From NCBI RefSeq assembly GCF_900580675.1, contig NZ_UTBG01000001.1:372001-436000 (forward strand): a stretch of 64,000 nt of DNA. Direction: 5' to 3'. This stretch comes from Pseudomonas viridiflava. GTDB lineage: Bacteria; Pseudomonadota; Gammaproteobacteria; Pseudomonadales; Pseudomonadaceae. Positions 32,012 through 43,336 of this stretch are shown one piece after another. The position numbers were made by a program, and so were the translations under genes. Every line of letters begins with the position of its first letter. The stretch's first letter is position 1. Under the pieces are notes generated by a model. The model did not search any database. It was given only the letters and a program-made list of their open reading frames with translations, and was not told the origin of the DNA.

Positions 32012-32763
32012 GTCTGGAAAAAATCTACGGCGTGCACGCCGTAGAAGCACTGCTGCGTCACCACCCCAAGCGCGTCAAGCAAGTGTGGTTGGCCGAAGGT
32101 CGCAGCGACCCGCGCGTACAAGCGCTGGTCGAGCTGGCGACCCAGAATAAGGTCGCCATCGGCCAGGCCGAACGTCGTGAAATGGACGTGTGGGTTGAAG
32201 GCGTTCACCAGGGCGTGGTTGCGGACGTGAGTCCGAGCCAGGTCTGGGGCGAAGCGATGCTCGACGAGCTGCTCGACCGTACCGAAGGCCCGCCGCTGCT
32301 GCTGGTGCTCGACGGCGTGACCGACCCGCACAACCTGGGTGCCTGCCTGCGTTCGGCAGATGCTGCCGGTGCGCTGGCGGTTATCGTGCCCAAAGACAAG
32401 TCGGCAACCCTGACGCCCGTGGTGCGTAAAGTCGCCTGCGGTGCGGCGGAAGTGATTCCGTTGGTGGCCGTGACCAACCTCGCGCGCACCCTGGAGAAAC
32501 TCCAACAGCGTGGCCTGTGGGTTGTGGGCACGGCGGGGGAGGCCGAGGTCAGCATTTATGACCAGGACCTCACCGGCCCGACCATCCTGATCATGGGTGC
32601 CGAGGGCAAGGGCATGCGTCGCCTGACCCGTGAGCACTGCGATTACCTGGTGCACCTGCCGATGGCTGGCAGCGTCAGCAGCCTGAACGTGTCGGTGGCG
32701 ACCGGCGTTTGCCTGTTCGAAGCCCGGCGCCAGCGTGGCGCCAAGGCCAAAGCCAAGAAGTAA
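32008..32763 (+). CDS. rlmB: 23S rRNA (guanosine-2'-O)-methyltransferase RlmB
   Basis: SPOUT methyltransferase for Gm2251 in the ribosomal P-loop. The 251-residue protein has an N-terminal L30e-like substrate domain (begins EKIYGVHAVEALLRHHPKRV) and a C-terminal knotted domain. The SPOUT motifs are DPHNLGACLRSADAAGA, GAEGKGMRRLT and SLNVSVATGVCLFE. It starts inside the end of rnr, which implies coupled translation. Confidence 0.96.
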   Translation: MSLEKIYGVHAVEALLRHHPKRVKQVWLAEGRSDPRVQALVELATQNKVAIGQAERREMDVWVEGVHQGVVADVSPSQVWGEAMLDELLDRTEGPPLLLVLDGVTDPHNLGACLRSADAAGALAVIVPKDKSATLTPVVRKVACGAAEVIPLVAVTNLARTLEKLQQRGLWVVGTAGEAEVSIYDQDLTGPTILIMGAEGKGMRRLTREHCDYLVHLPMAGSVSSLNVSVATGVCLFEARRQRGAKAKAKK

Positions 32764-32783
32764 CCAAGTCTGGCGCAGGTCAA

Positions 32784-32879
32784 AATGTGGGAGGGGGCTT
32801 GCTCCCGAATACGGTGTATCAGCCAGTGCATTTGGTGACTGGCACGCCGCTTTCGGGAGCAAGCCCCCTCCCACATTTG
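32784..32879. repeat. REP-type inverted repeat (long-loop form)
   Basis: Arms ATGTGGGAGGGGGCTTGCTC and its complement, separated by about 50 bp. It lies after rlmB and before the rpsF leader. This copy and the one at 62203 have GGGGG in place of the GCGGG of other copies. Confidence 0.88.
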
Positions 32880-32957
32880 TTTTTGTGGTGTGTGGGGCTG
32901 TTCAAATAATCACCAATCACCTTGCGCCGTTTCTCCCCCTTCTCTACAATTGCGCCC

Positions 32958-32999
32958 CTTGCCTTCCTGGCAGGCACCGATGTGCCTCCCTGCGGCAAG
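32958..32999 (+). promoter_or_regulatory. Candidate S6:S18-type leader RNA of rpsF
   Basis: A nested hairpin about 70 nt before rpsF: outer pairing CTTGCC/GGCAAG, inner perfect stem AGGCAC-CGAT-GTGCCT with the sequence CACCG at its apex. A conserved rpsF leader motif bound by the S6:S18 complex and containing an exposed CCG is known in many bacteria. The match here is by location and overall shape only, so it is inference. Confidence 0.5.
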
Positions 33000-33069
33000 A
33001 TCCATAAGTGTCATTCACTCCTTGTCTGACCGTTTTTGAGCGGCAGGCTACAACCCGTAAGGAGCATTC

Positions 33070-33492
33070 ATGCGTCATTACGAAATCATCTTTTTGGTCC
33101 ACCCGGATCAAAGCGAGCAAGTCGGCGGCATGGTAGAGCGTTACACCAAGCTGATCGAAGAAGACGGCGGCAAAATCCACCGTCTGGAAGATTGGGGCCG
33201 TCGTCAACTGGCCTACGCAATCAACAATGTTCACAAGGCTCACTACGTGATGCTGAACGTTGAGTGCACTGGCAAGGCCCTGGCCGAGCTGGAAGACAAC
33301 TTCCGCTACAACGATGCAGTGATCCGTAACCTGGTCATCCGTCGCGAAGAAGCCGTTACCGGCCAATCCGAGATGCTCAAGGCTGAAGAAAACCGCAGTG
33401 AGCGCCGTGAGCGTCGCGACCGTCCTGAGCACGAAGGCGCTGATAGCGCTGATAGTGATGACAGCGACAACAGCGATAACGCTGACGAGTAA
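33070..33492 (+). CDS. rpsF: 30S ribosomal protein S6
   Basis: 140 residues. The N-terminus [18 protein letters not shown] and the motif [20 protein letters not shown] are typical of S6. The C-terminal tail is strongly charged and ends in a Ser/Asp-rich stretch (about residues 110-140). GGAG lies 6-8 nt before the ATG. It is the first gene of rpsF-rpsR-membrane protein-rplI. S6 pairs with S18 on the platform of the 30S subunit. Confidence 0.98.
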   Translation: MRHYEIIFLVHPDQSEQVGGMVERYTKLIEEDGGKIHRLEDWGRRQLAYAINNVHKAHYVMLNVECTGKALAELEDNFRYNDAVIRNLVIRREEAVTGQSEMLKAEENRSERRERRDRPEHEGADSADSDDSDNSDNADE

Positions 33493-33520
33493 TCCACGGA
33501 CCTTTTAAGGAGCCTATCAA

Positions 33521-33751
33521 ATGGCACGTTTCTTCCGTCGTCGTAAATTCTGCCGCTTCACCGCTGAAGACGTGAAAGAGATCGATTACAAAGATCTCAA
33601 CACTCTGAAAGCCTACGTATCCGAGACCGGCAAAATCGTTCCAAGCCGTATCACCGGTACCAAAGCACGTTATCAGCGTCAGCTGGCCACCGCTATCAAG
33701 CGCGCCCGCTTCCTGGCCCTGCTGGCCTACACCGACAGCCACGGCCGCTGA
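33521..33751 (+). CDS. rpsR: 30S ribosomal protein S18
   Basis: 76 residues, [16 protein letters not shown] at the N-terminus and the conserved [21 protein letters not shown] stretch in the core. AAGGAG precedes the ATG. It binds as a heterodimer with S6, encoded 28 bp upstream. Confidence 0.98.
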
Positions 33752-33788
33752 GACCGGGCAGTCGACAAGCTAGTAAGGGATTGAATGC

Positions 33789-34682
33789 ATGCGCGCCTTA
33801 GCTGAGTTCATCATGCGCGGTCGTGTGCAGGCCACTCTTGTAGTGGCTGGATGTGCAGCATTGCCGTTGTTGTATTGGTTGGGTGCTGCCGCGGGTTGCC
33901 TTGTGCTCCTGCGGCGCGGTTTGAAGGACGCCCTCGGCGTTCTTGCCCTGGGACTGCTGCCGGCCTTGGTCTGGTGGCTGCAATTCGACGATCCACGGGT
34001 ACTTCTGGTACTGCTGGGGTCATCGAGCCTTGCGTTGGTTTTACGCGCAAGCGAGTCCTGGGTCCGTACGCTGCTGGTCAGCGTGGCATTGGGGTTGGTG
34101 TACTCAGTGATGCTTGGCGCGGCTTTCCGCCCGCATATCGAGGCGCTGGCGCATGAGATCATCAAGATCCTGCCGCTGGCCCTCGGGGATCTCTACCAGC
34201 AGTTGTCGGTAGATGAGCGAGCGCGGTTCGCGTCACTGATTGCACCGGTCCTGACCGGCCTGATAGCGGCACTGATGCAGATCGTCAGCGTGCTGAGCCT
34301 GATTCTTGGGCGTTATTGGCAGGCGTTGTTGTACAACCCGGGTGGTTTTGGTCGCGAATTTCGCAGTATCAGAATCCCTGCGGGGCCGGCGATGTTGCTG
34401 CTGGCGTGCATGGTTGTCGGGCCGAACTTCGGCCCACAGATGGCCTTGCTGGCGCCGATTTGCAGCGTACCGCTGGTGTTTGCCGGGCTGGCCCTGATTC
34501 ACGGGCTGGTCGCGCGAAAGCGCCTGGCCAAGTTTTGGCTGGTGGGGTTGTACGTAACGATGTTGTTGTTCATGCAGCTGCTCTATCCGTTACTCGTGGT
34601 CCTGGCCATTGTCGACGGCCTGATTGATTTTCGCGGTCGTCTCGCGTCGAAAGACGCCGATAACGCGAACGGTGAAGGTTAA
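33789..34682 (+). CDS. Conserved integral membrane protein between rpsR and rplI (DUF2232-like)
   Basis: 297 residues with about eight to nine hydrophobic helices spread over the whole length (for example ATLVVAGCAALPLLYWLGA at 17-35 and LVGLYVTMLLFMQLLYPLLV near 255-275). Position between rpsR and rplI is conserved in pseudomonads. It resembles YybS/DUF2232-type membrane proteins; the function is not established. It reads as part of the ribosomal operon, 18 bp before rplI. Confidence 0.75.
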   Translation: MRALAEFIMRGRVQATLVVAGCAALPLLYWLGAAAGCLVLLRRGLKDALGVLALGLLPALVWWLQFDDPRVLLVLLGSSSLALVLRASESWVRTLLVSVALGLVYSVMLGAAFRPHIEALAHEIIKILPLALGDLYQQLSVDERARFASLIAPVLTGLIAALMQIVSVLSLILGRYWQALLYNPGGFGREFRSIRIPAGPAMLLLACMVVGPNFGPQMALLAPICSVPLVFAGLALIHGLVARKRLAKFWLVGLYVTMLLFMQLLYPLLVVLAIVDGLIDFRGRLASKDADNANGEG

Positions 34683-34700
34683 AAGTTAGAGGATTTTCAC

Positions 34701-35147
34701 ATGCAACTGATCCTTCTGGAAAAAGTCGCCAACCTGGGCAACCTGGGCGACAAAGTGAACGTTAAGGCCGGTTACGGTCGTAACTACCTGCTGCCATACG
34801 GCAAAGCCACCGCTGCAACCGCTGCCAACCTGGCTGCGTTTGAAGAGCGTCGTGCTGAGCTGGAAAAAGCAGCAGCAGACAAAAAAGCTTCGGCCGAAAC
34901 TCGCGCTGCCCAACTGGCTGAGCTGGAAGTGACTATCACTGCCACCGCCGGTGACGAAGGCAAGCTGTTCGGTTCGATCGGCACCCACGACATCGCTGAT
35001 GCACTGACCGCCTCCGGCGTTGAAGTGCAGAAGAGCGAAGTTCGTCTGCCGAACGGCACCATCCGCAACGTAGGCGAATTCGACGTAGCCGTGCACCTGC
35101 ACGCCGAAGTTGAAGCCACCGTACGCGTTGTCGTGGTAGCAGCTTAA
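34701..35147 (+). CDS. rplI: 50S ribosomal protein L9
   Basis: 148 residues. The N-domain [19 protein letters not shown] and the motif [16 protein letters not shown] are diagnostic. A long connecting helix (about 40-75, Ala/Glu/Lys-rich) leads to the C-domain. AGAGGA lies before the ATG. A terminator follows at 35195. Confidence 0.98.
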   Translation: MQLILLEKVANLGNLGDKVNVKAGYGRNYLLPYGKATAATAANLAAFEERRAELEKAAADKKASAETRAAQLAELEVTITATAGDEGKLFGSIGTHDIADALTASGVEVQKSEVRLPNGTIRNVGEFDVAVHLHAEVEATVRVVVVAA

Positions 35148-35194
35148 GCAGCACCTAACTGACTGGCACCTCGCGTGTCAGGCAGTTAACATCG

Positions 35195-35231
35195 GGCACG
35201 ATCCTGTTTACAGGTCGTGCCTTTTGTTTTT
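35195..35231 (+). terminator. Intrinsic terminator after rplI
   Basis: Stem GGCACGA/TCGTGCC extended by CCTG/CAGG around a TTTA loop, then TTTTGTTTTT. It separates the ribosomal operon from dnaB, whose start is only 27 bp further on. Confidence 0.9.
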
Positions 35232-35257
35232 CTACACACCCCTAATTTCAAGTGGCC

Positions 35258-36652
35258 ATGAACGATATTTCAGCTCCTGAGCAATACGATCTGCAAACCG
35301 CTGCCCTGAAGGTGCCGCCGCATTCCATCGAGGCCGAACAGGCCGTGCTCGGTGGCTTGATGCTGGACAACAACGCCTGGGAACGCGTGCTGGATCAAGT
35401 CTCGGACGGTGATTTCTATCGGCATGACCACCGCCTGATCTTCCGCGCCATCGCCCGGCTGGCTGACCAGAACTCACCGATCGACGTGGTGACCCTGGCC
35501 GAGCAGTTGGACAAGGAAGGCCAGACCTCACAAGTCGGCGGCCTCGGCTACCTGGGTGAGCTGGCGAAAAACACGCCGTCGGTCGCCAACATCAAGGCAT
35601 ATGCGCAGATCGTCCGCGCGCGGGCCACGTTGCGCCAGTTGATCGGCATCGCCACCGAGATCGCCGACAGTGCGTTCAACCCGGAAGGCCGCACGGCTGA
35701 AGAAATTCTTGACGAAGCCGAGCGGCAGATCTTCCAGATCGCCGAAGCGCGGCCGAAAACCGGCGGCCCGGTCAGCGTCAACGACCTGTTGACCAAGGCC
35801 ATCGACCGCATCGATACCTTGTTCAACACCGATAACGCCATCACCGGCCTGTCCACCGGCTACACCGACCTCGACGGCATGACCAGCGGCCTGCAACCGG
35901 CAGACTTGATCATCGTCGCCGGCCGTCCGTCCATGGGTAAGACCACCTTTGCGATGAACCTGGTGGAGAACGCCGTGCTGCGCAGCGACAAGGCCGTATT
36001 GGTCTACTCGCTGGAGATGCCAGGTGAATCGCTGATCATGCGTATGTTGTCGTCGCTGGGTCGTATCGACCAGACCAAGGTGCGTGCCGGCCGCCTGGAA
36101 GACGACGATTGGCCGCGCCTGACCTCGGCGGTCAACCTGCTCAACGACCGCAAGCTGTTTATCGATGACACGGCGGGCATCAGCCCGTCGGAAATGCGCG
36201 CGCGTACCCGGCGCCTGGTGCGTGAGCACGGCGATATTGCCCTGATCATGATCGACTACCTGCAGCTGATGCAGATCCCGGGTTCCAGCGGTGACAGCCG
36301 GACCAACGAGATTTCCGAGATTTCCCGCTCGTTGAAAGCCCTGGCCAAGGAATTCAACTGCCCGGTGGTGGCCCTGTCACAGCTCAACCGTTCCCTGGAG
36401 CAACGGCCGAACAAACGCCCGATCAACTCCGACTTGCGCGAATCCGGAGCGATCGAGCAGGATGCTGACGTAATCATGTTCGTATACCGGGACGAGGTGT
36501 ATCACCCGGAAACCGAGCATAAGGGCATCGCCGAAATCATCATCGGTAAGCAGCGTAACGGGCCGATCGGCACCACGCGCCTGGCCTTCATCGGCAAATA
36601 CACCCGTTTCGAAAACCTGGCGCCGGGCAGTTACAACTTCGACGACGAGTAA
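35258..36652 (+). CDS. dnaB: Replicative DNA helicase DnaB
   Basis: Hexameric 5'-3' helicase at the replication fork. The 464-residue protein has the N-terminal helical domain (PHSIEAEQAVLGGLMLD), a linker, and a RecA-like domain with Walker A GRPSMGKTT, the Walker B region IALIMIDYLQLM, and the C-terminal RESGAIEQDADVIMFVYRD. ATG 35258 lacks a clear ribosome site; a GTG two codons upstream in frame is an alternative. Its stop is only 6 bp from the stop of the convergent large gene on the other strand. Confidence 0.96.
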   Translation: MNDISAPEQYDLQTAALKVPPHSIEAEQAVLGGLMLDNNAWERVLDQVSDGDFYRHDHRLIFRAIARLADQNSPIDVVTLAEQLDKEGQTSQVGGLGYLGELAKNTPSVANIKAYAQIVRARATLRQLIGIATEIADSAFNPEGRTAEEILDEAERQIFQIAEARPKTGGPVSVNDLLTKAIDRIDTLFNTDNAITGLSTGYTDLDGMTSGLQPADLIIVAGRPSMGKTTFAMNLVENAVLRSDKAVLVYSLEMPGESLIMRMLSSLGRIDQTKVRAGRLEDDDWPRLTSAVNLLNDRKLFIDDTAGISPSEMRARTRRLVREHGDIALIMIDYLQLMQIPGSSGDSRTNEISEISRSLKALAKEFNCPVVALSQLNRSLEQRPNKRPINSDLRESGAIEQDADVIMFVYRDEVYHPETEHKGIAEIIIGKQRNGPIGTTRLAFIGKYTRFENLAPGSYNFDDE

Positions 36653-36658
36653 GCGGTT

Positions 36659-39600
36659 TCAGTCTTGAGGGCCGAATAGCGCCCTCACCGTAGCGTCGTT
36701 GTATTGGTAGTTCCAGCGCAACTCAGTCGCGGCTGGAATATCCTGACTGGCAAAAAGTGCCATCAATGAAGCCCGGTCGCGGGGCTCGTTACCGACTTGG
36801 GTATCTACCTCGAAACGCGCTGCTTCAACGTTGTATCCCGTGGCGGCCTGCCTGACCGGCTGCCCTGCCTCGTATTCGAAAATTGTGTTCATCCTTGACA
36901 GTACGTTATCCCCCGAGAGGGTGGGCGGCGGGGCTAAAGGCGGGCCAGACATTGCCTTGATGTCCAGCAGATAGGGGTCCTGTCGATAGCTCGCAACATG
37001 ATTGGGGATCAGTTCCCCGCCATACACACCGAGTGCCTCGCCTTTGCTGATCGGCTTGCGGGTGATGACGGTCGACTGTCCGATCATTACCGATTCTTCA
37101 GGGGACATCTGATGTGCGGCGGTGAAGGGGGTTACTTCAAGCTTGTCTTCGTAAAGCCGGGCGACACGTTCGTAGCCTTCCCACTGTATGTAAGGCTTGA
37201 TCAGGTCGCTGCTGAATGTCTCATTTGAGGTCAGTGACTGGCTGAGGGTTTGCACGCTCCTGATCCGCATCGGTTTACCACGCAGGTCACGCAACGGGTA
37301 TCGGCCATTGTTGGCGCGCTCATAGACGCGCAAATAGTTGCGACTATGTTGATAACTGCGTTCGGTACGCATGTGTTTCAGTTCTTGTGGTGTGTAAAGC
37401 GCCGCTACGGTGCCTTCCTCGGCTGATTCGTAGTCGCTGGACGAGAGTGCCGACTCAAACTCATCACTGGTTTCCATCTGGATAACCAAGGGCACTTGCG
37501 AGTGTTGCATGCCCCCCAGCAATGCGCCCTTGGCGGGGTCGATTTCCCAGGCGCCGGCCGGCGTCTTGCGCACATAGGGTTGGTAGGTCCGGTAGGGGCT
37601 GCGAGCATCGATCAACTGCCATCCGAGCCGGTCGGATTTGACGCGATAGTAATGCGCGTTGTGCAGGATGTAATAGCCATAGCTGCCGTCTGCACGGGGC
37701 GGCGTCTGATGGATGCCGCTGGCGCGCAGTGTCATTCCTTGCGGAGGAACAGGTTCGGCGAACAGCGGGTCGAGCGGCCGTCCCGTCGCGTCGGGCATCT
37801 GCGTTGCAGGGAGCATGGCTCGGCGTGGAAGGTGCCGTGAGGCCAGCGACAGGCCGGTTATGCGAATTGCCTGTTTGAGCGACTGGGCGCCGGATTGGCG
37901 CAGCAGTGCCATGCGTTCGGTCTCGGACAGGGTGTGCTCCAGGGCGCTGAACAGATCGCTGGGTGGGTGCAGCTGCGTCGCCTGGGCATCCTGGACCGCG
38001 TACTGCTCACCCTGACGAATCAGGATGTGGCGAGTGCTGTTTTCCGCGGTGCCGATGCTGCCCAGCAGCGGGCCGCTGTTGCTGTCATCGTAGACCTCGA
38101 CCTTGCGCGAGCGCGGCCAGCCGGGTAACTGCTCGAGGATAGACAGCGTCAGGGGAATGCTTTCAGGATTATTCGTTGAGTCCAGGTAAATGCCCTGCCG
38201 GGCGCGGTTGGTACGCAGGGCCTCGATGTAGTGGGCGGCTTCCCACTGGTGCTCCGGCGGCAGTTTGTGCTCCTGATGCAGGCGTTGTCGTTCGGTCGGG
38301 CTGAGGGTGGCTTGCATGTCCTCAAGGTGGTATTTCGGCAGCTCGGGCGTCACCGTGCGAATGTCTTGCTCCACTTGCGTCAGAGGGGGTTCGGTCGATT
38401 CGCTGAGCGCGGAAAACAATCGCTGCTTGTGCTGTTGGGCCTGTTCATGCAGGCGCACCGCGAGGTTTTCGGTCTTGGTGAAGTAGTCGACATACGGTGT
38501 CGGCAGCAGCTTGTTGAATGTCGTCGCCGGCAGTTTCTCCTCCAGCACATGCAGCAAATCGCCTTTTCTGAAGCGTGACAGGGGGACCTGCACGTCGTTG
38601 GCGCCGGACCCGTGGCTCAATACGGTATTTTGCTGTTCATCGACAACCTCAAGCCGGTAGCTGTCCGGCCACTCTGGCAGTGAACACAGCAGATGAAATT
38701 GCAGGAACGGCGAGTGCGGCGTGACGGCTGTGCCTTCGGCGCGGTCAATACTGAAATCATTGATTTCCTGCTCCCGGTTAAAGTGTTTGACCGTCTCTCG
38801 CAGCAACGGCGGGGGGCGCACCATGTCTTGAAAACTCTGGCGCAGGGTGCTGCCGTCGACGCCGCCTAGCAGCAGGATGGGCGCAACCGCCGGTTGGGTG
38901 ATGTTATTGGCGTCTGGTCCCAGACGCTTGATCAGCTTGAGATCGCTCCAGTCCTTTGGCGTTTCATGCGTGCAACGCCAACCGCCAACCCCATTGGTCA
39001 GCAGGGGCGGGCTATAGGCATCGGGGTCGGTGGGATGGGACAGCTGCCATTGCAGGCCATCGGGTGTGCGCTGTACGGCGTGGACTTGGTTGTCCAGTTT
39101 CAGATAGTGCTGTTGCTCGTGCTGATACAGGCCGAGAGTGTCTGGTGCCAGGCTGTCGGGCAATGCCTTCGGGCTGCGATAGGGCACAAGGTCGGGATGC
39201 CACAGGCGCCAGCTGTTGTCGCGCCGTTGGACTTTCACCAGGCGGGTGGCGAACCCTGCGGTCTTGATCGCGCCAGCGGTAGCTGCGGCCATGGCGACGT
39301 TGTCGACTACATCCAGCAAGTCATTCAAGGCCTCGTCGCTGTCGCCCCGGCCCCAGGCCGAGAATCCATCATAGACGGTATGGATCAACTGGCCGGCGGT
39401 GATCACCAGCATCACCTCCCCGACTATCGGAATAATCGATACCGCAAAGAACAGCAATGACTTGCCTATGTCGATGTAGCCCTGCAGGCGCTTTTGTCGG
39501 CTGATCAAGTCGGCATCGGCAGTGGGTACTGCCAGGGCGCGGGCGTCTTGTTTGATCTGCGCGATACGCTGGCGGGCCATGGACTGGAACAGGTCGCTCT

Positions 39601-40597
39601 GGATCAGGGTCAGGCTCACCGGTTTTTTCAGGCTGGCGCGGTAGTGGTGTCCCTGCCTGATCATGGGCAGGTAATCGACCCATGCGGGGTTTACTTCAAG
39701 CAGCGCCTGCCGGTGCTGCAAGGGCACAAAGCGGTTGAAGAAGGCCAGGTAGTCCGGTGTTTCCAAGCGTTCGGCCAGGCTGTGGTGCAGGTCTTCCAGC
39801 GAGCGGTGCGGGCGAAACGCTGCTGATGAATCCTCAGGCGTGTAGAGGAGGAATGGGAGGCCGATGATGGCCGCCTCAAGCACCAGAACATTGGGCAGCA
39901 CGACGTTGTCGATGGTCAGGTGGCTATAGCGTATGTCAACGTGATTTCCGGAACGCTGGAGGCTGTGCAATTGCAGGTGCTGCCTGGAAGTGAGCGCACG
40001 CTTCATGTAGGCAATGTGCAGGGCTACCCCAAAAGCGTGTTGCTCGTGGGCCCGGAGCAGCTCGCGCACCTGGTCGGCAGTTGCCGGGGGCTCCAGCACT
40101 TCACTGATATGCCTGAGGTAGCCGGCGCCAAGGTCGAGGCTGCGACACAGGCTGGCGAACGCCGTGGGGGAAACACCGCTCGGTAACTCGCCGGCCTTGG
40201 TTACCTTCGAGATAACCGTGCCTGCTTCCATACCGCCAGGTGTCGATTCAGACGCTTCGAAGTTCTGCAGGGCGGCTTCCAGCAAGGTTTGTCGCGTGGT
40301 TCTTGCATGATTCCTGATCAGGCCCAGCAGGTGATGATGTTTCCACTCGCGTATCAGGAGGGCGTTCTCATCATCCAGCAAGCCGAAAAAGCGGGCGTTG
40401 AGGGCCTCACGCAACAGCGGGCGAGCGAAACCCTCCGGAGTTTTCAGCTTCTGCAGAACCGCGTTGATAGCGTGCCTGGACTGGTTGCTGCCGAGCAGGC
40501 TGTCGCGCAAATCCTTGCGCACTTCGGGCGGCGCCTGGCTTAGCCAGGCAGGCAACTGGGTCTTGATGAAGGCGTGATGGGGCGAAAGGGTAGGCAT
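36659..40597 (-). CDS. Large dermonecrotic-toxin-like (DUF6543-type) protein with C-terminal SET-like domain
   Basis: A 1312-residue protein with no signal peptide. Residues about 190-330 resemble the DUF6543/dermonecrotic toxin domain (LPFLLYTPEDSSAAFRP, then a conserved AFFNRFVPLQHR). A hydrophobic helical hairpin at about 374-412 and a glycine/alanine-rich helix at about 431-450 look like a membrane-insertion region. Two related Ser/Pro-rich repeats with LPEWPDSYRLEVVDE and LPGWPRSRKVEVYDD lie near 635-880. The last 145 residues resemble a SET methyltransferase fold: ISKGEALGVYGGELIP at 1183-1198 and ATELRWNYQ near 1290-1298. The usual NHS motif is not evident, so activity is uncertain. 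Base composition seems less GC-rich than in its neighbours. It is a candidate host- or competitor-directed toxin. Confidence 0.72.
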   Translation of the reverse strand: MPTLSPHHAFIKTQLPAWLSQAPPEVRKDLRDSLLGSNQSRHAINAVLQKLKTPEGFARPLLREALNARFFGLLDDENALLIREWKHHHLLGLIRNHARTTRQTLLEAALQNFEASESTPGGMEAGTVISKVTKAGELPSGVSPTAFASLCRSLDLGAGYLRHISEVLEPPATADQVRELLRAHEQHAFGVALHIAYMKRALTSRQHLQLHSLQRSGNHVDIRYSHLTIDNVVLPNVLVLEAAIIGLPFLLYTPEDSSAAFRPHRSLEDLHHSLAERLETPDYLAFFNRFVPLQHRQALLEVNPAWVDYLPMIRQGHHYRASLKKPVSLTLIQSDLFQSMARQRIAQIKQDARALAVPTADADLISRQKRLQGYIDIGKSLLFFAVSIIPIVGEVMLVITAGQLIHTVYDGFSAWGRGDSDEALNDLLDVVDNVAMAAATAGAIKTAGFATRLVKVQRRDNSWRLWHPDLVPYRSPKALPDSLAPDTLGLYQHEQQHYLKLDNQVHAVQRTPDGLQWQLSHPTDPDAYSPPLLTNGVGGWRCTHETPKDWSDLKLIKRLGPDANNITQPAVAPILLLGGVDGSTLRQSFQDMVRPPPLLRETVKHFNREQEINDFSIDRAEGTAVTPHSPFLQFHLLCSLPEWPDSYRLEVVDEQQNTVLSHGSGANDVQVPLSRFRKGDLLHVLEEKLPATTFNKLLPTPYVDYFTKTENLAVRLHEQAQQHKQRLFSALSESTEPPLTQVEQDIRTVTPELPKYHLEDMQATLSPTERQRLHQEHKLPPEHQWEAAHYIEALRTNRARQGIYLDSTNNPESIPLTLSILEQLPGWPRSRKVEVYDDSNSGPLLGSIGTAENSTRHILIRQGEQYAVQDAQATQLHPPSDLFSALEHTLSETERMALLRQSGAQSLKQAIRITGLSLASRHLPRRAMLPATQMPDATGRPLDPLFAEPVPPQGMTLRASGIHQTPPRADGSYGYYILHNAHYYRVKSDRLGWQLIDARSPYRTYQPYVRKTPAGAWEIDPAKGALLGGMQHSQVPLVIQMETSDEFESALSSSDYESAEEGTVAALYTPQELKHMRTERSYQHSRNYLRVYERANNGRYPLRDLRGKPMRIRSVQTLSQSLTSNETFSSDLIKPYIQWEGYERVARLYEDKLEVTPFTAAHQMSPEESVMIGQSTVITRKPISKGEALGVYGGELIPNHVASYRQDPYLLDIKAMSGPPLAPPPTLSGDNVLSRMNTIFEYEAGQPVRQAATGYNVEAARFEVDTQVGNEPRDRASLMALFASQDIPAATELRWNYQYNDATVRALFGPQD

Positions 40598-40813
40598 GGG
40601 GCGGACCGTGCAGGCTGTGGTTGATCCGTTTCAGACTACCCATCGATTTTCCGATCATCGGTTAACGCAATAGCCCCCGCTTGGGCCATAAAGCCGCGTA
40701 GTCGCCCAGGGTTGAAAACCCGATGGTAAAAGCCGACCATTGCCGTCGGAATTGGTCAAAATTTGTGCTATATTCCGCGCCCGCGATTTTTCATCTCAAC
40801 ACCGGTCACCGTC

Positions 40814-43117
<2,304 letters not shown>

Positions 43118-43131
43118 TCGCAGCCTGAAAC

Positions 43132-43165
43132 GCAAAACGCCAGCCTCGTGCTGGCGTTTTGCTTT
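43132..43165 (+). terminator. Intrinsic terminator after ygiQ
   Basis: Perfect 13-bp stem GCAAAACGCCAGC/GCTGGCGTTTTGC with a 5-nt loop and T residues at its 3' side. Confidence 0.9.
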
Positions 43166-43213
43166 CTGTTCGGTGGCGAGTCTGTTTGTTAAGGTGGCGA
43201 CCATTAAATCGTC

Positions 43214-43297
43214 TTCGCAGGCAAGCCAGCTCCCACAGTTGACCGCGTTCTTCGCAACGAAGCTGATCGATGTGGGAGCCGGGCTTGCCCGCGATGA
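43214..43297. repeat. REP-type inverted repeat, first copy upstream of the tandem module
   Basis: Arms TTCGCAGGCAAGCCAGCTCC and GGAGCCGGGCTTGCCCGCGA around about 40 bp. The equivalent element sits at the same distance (about 40 bp) before the second module copy, so it belongs to the duplicated unit. Confidence 0.85.
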
Positions 43298-43336
43298 GGC
43301 CAGTCAGGTCACCATCAATTTCAAGGAAGAACACCC

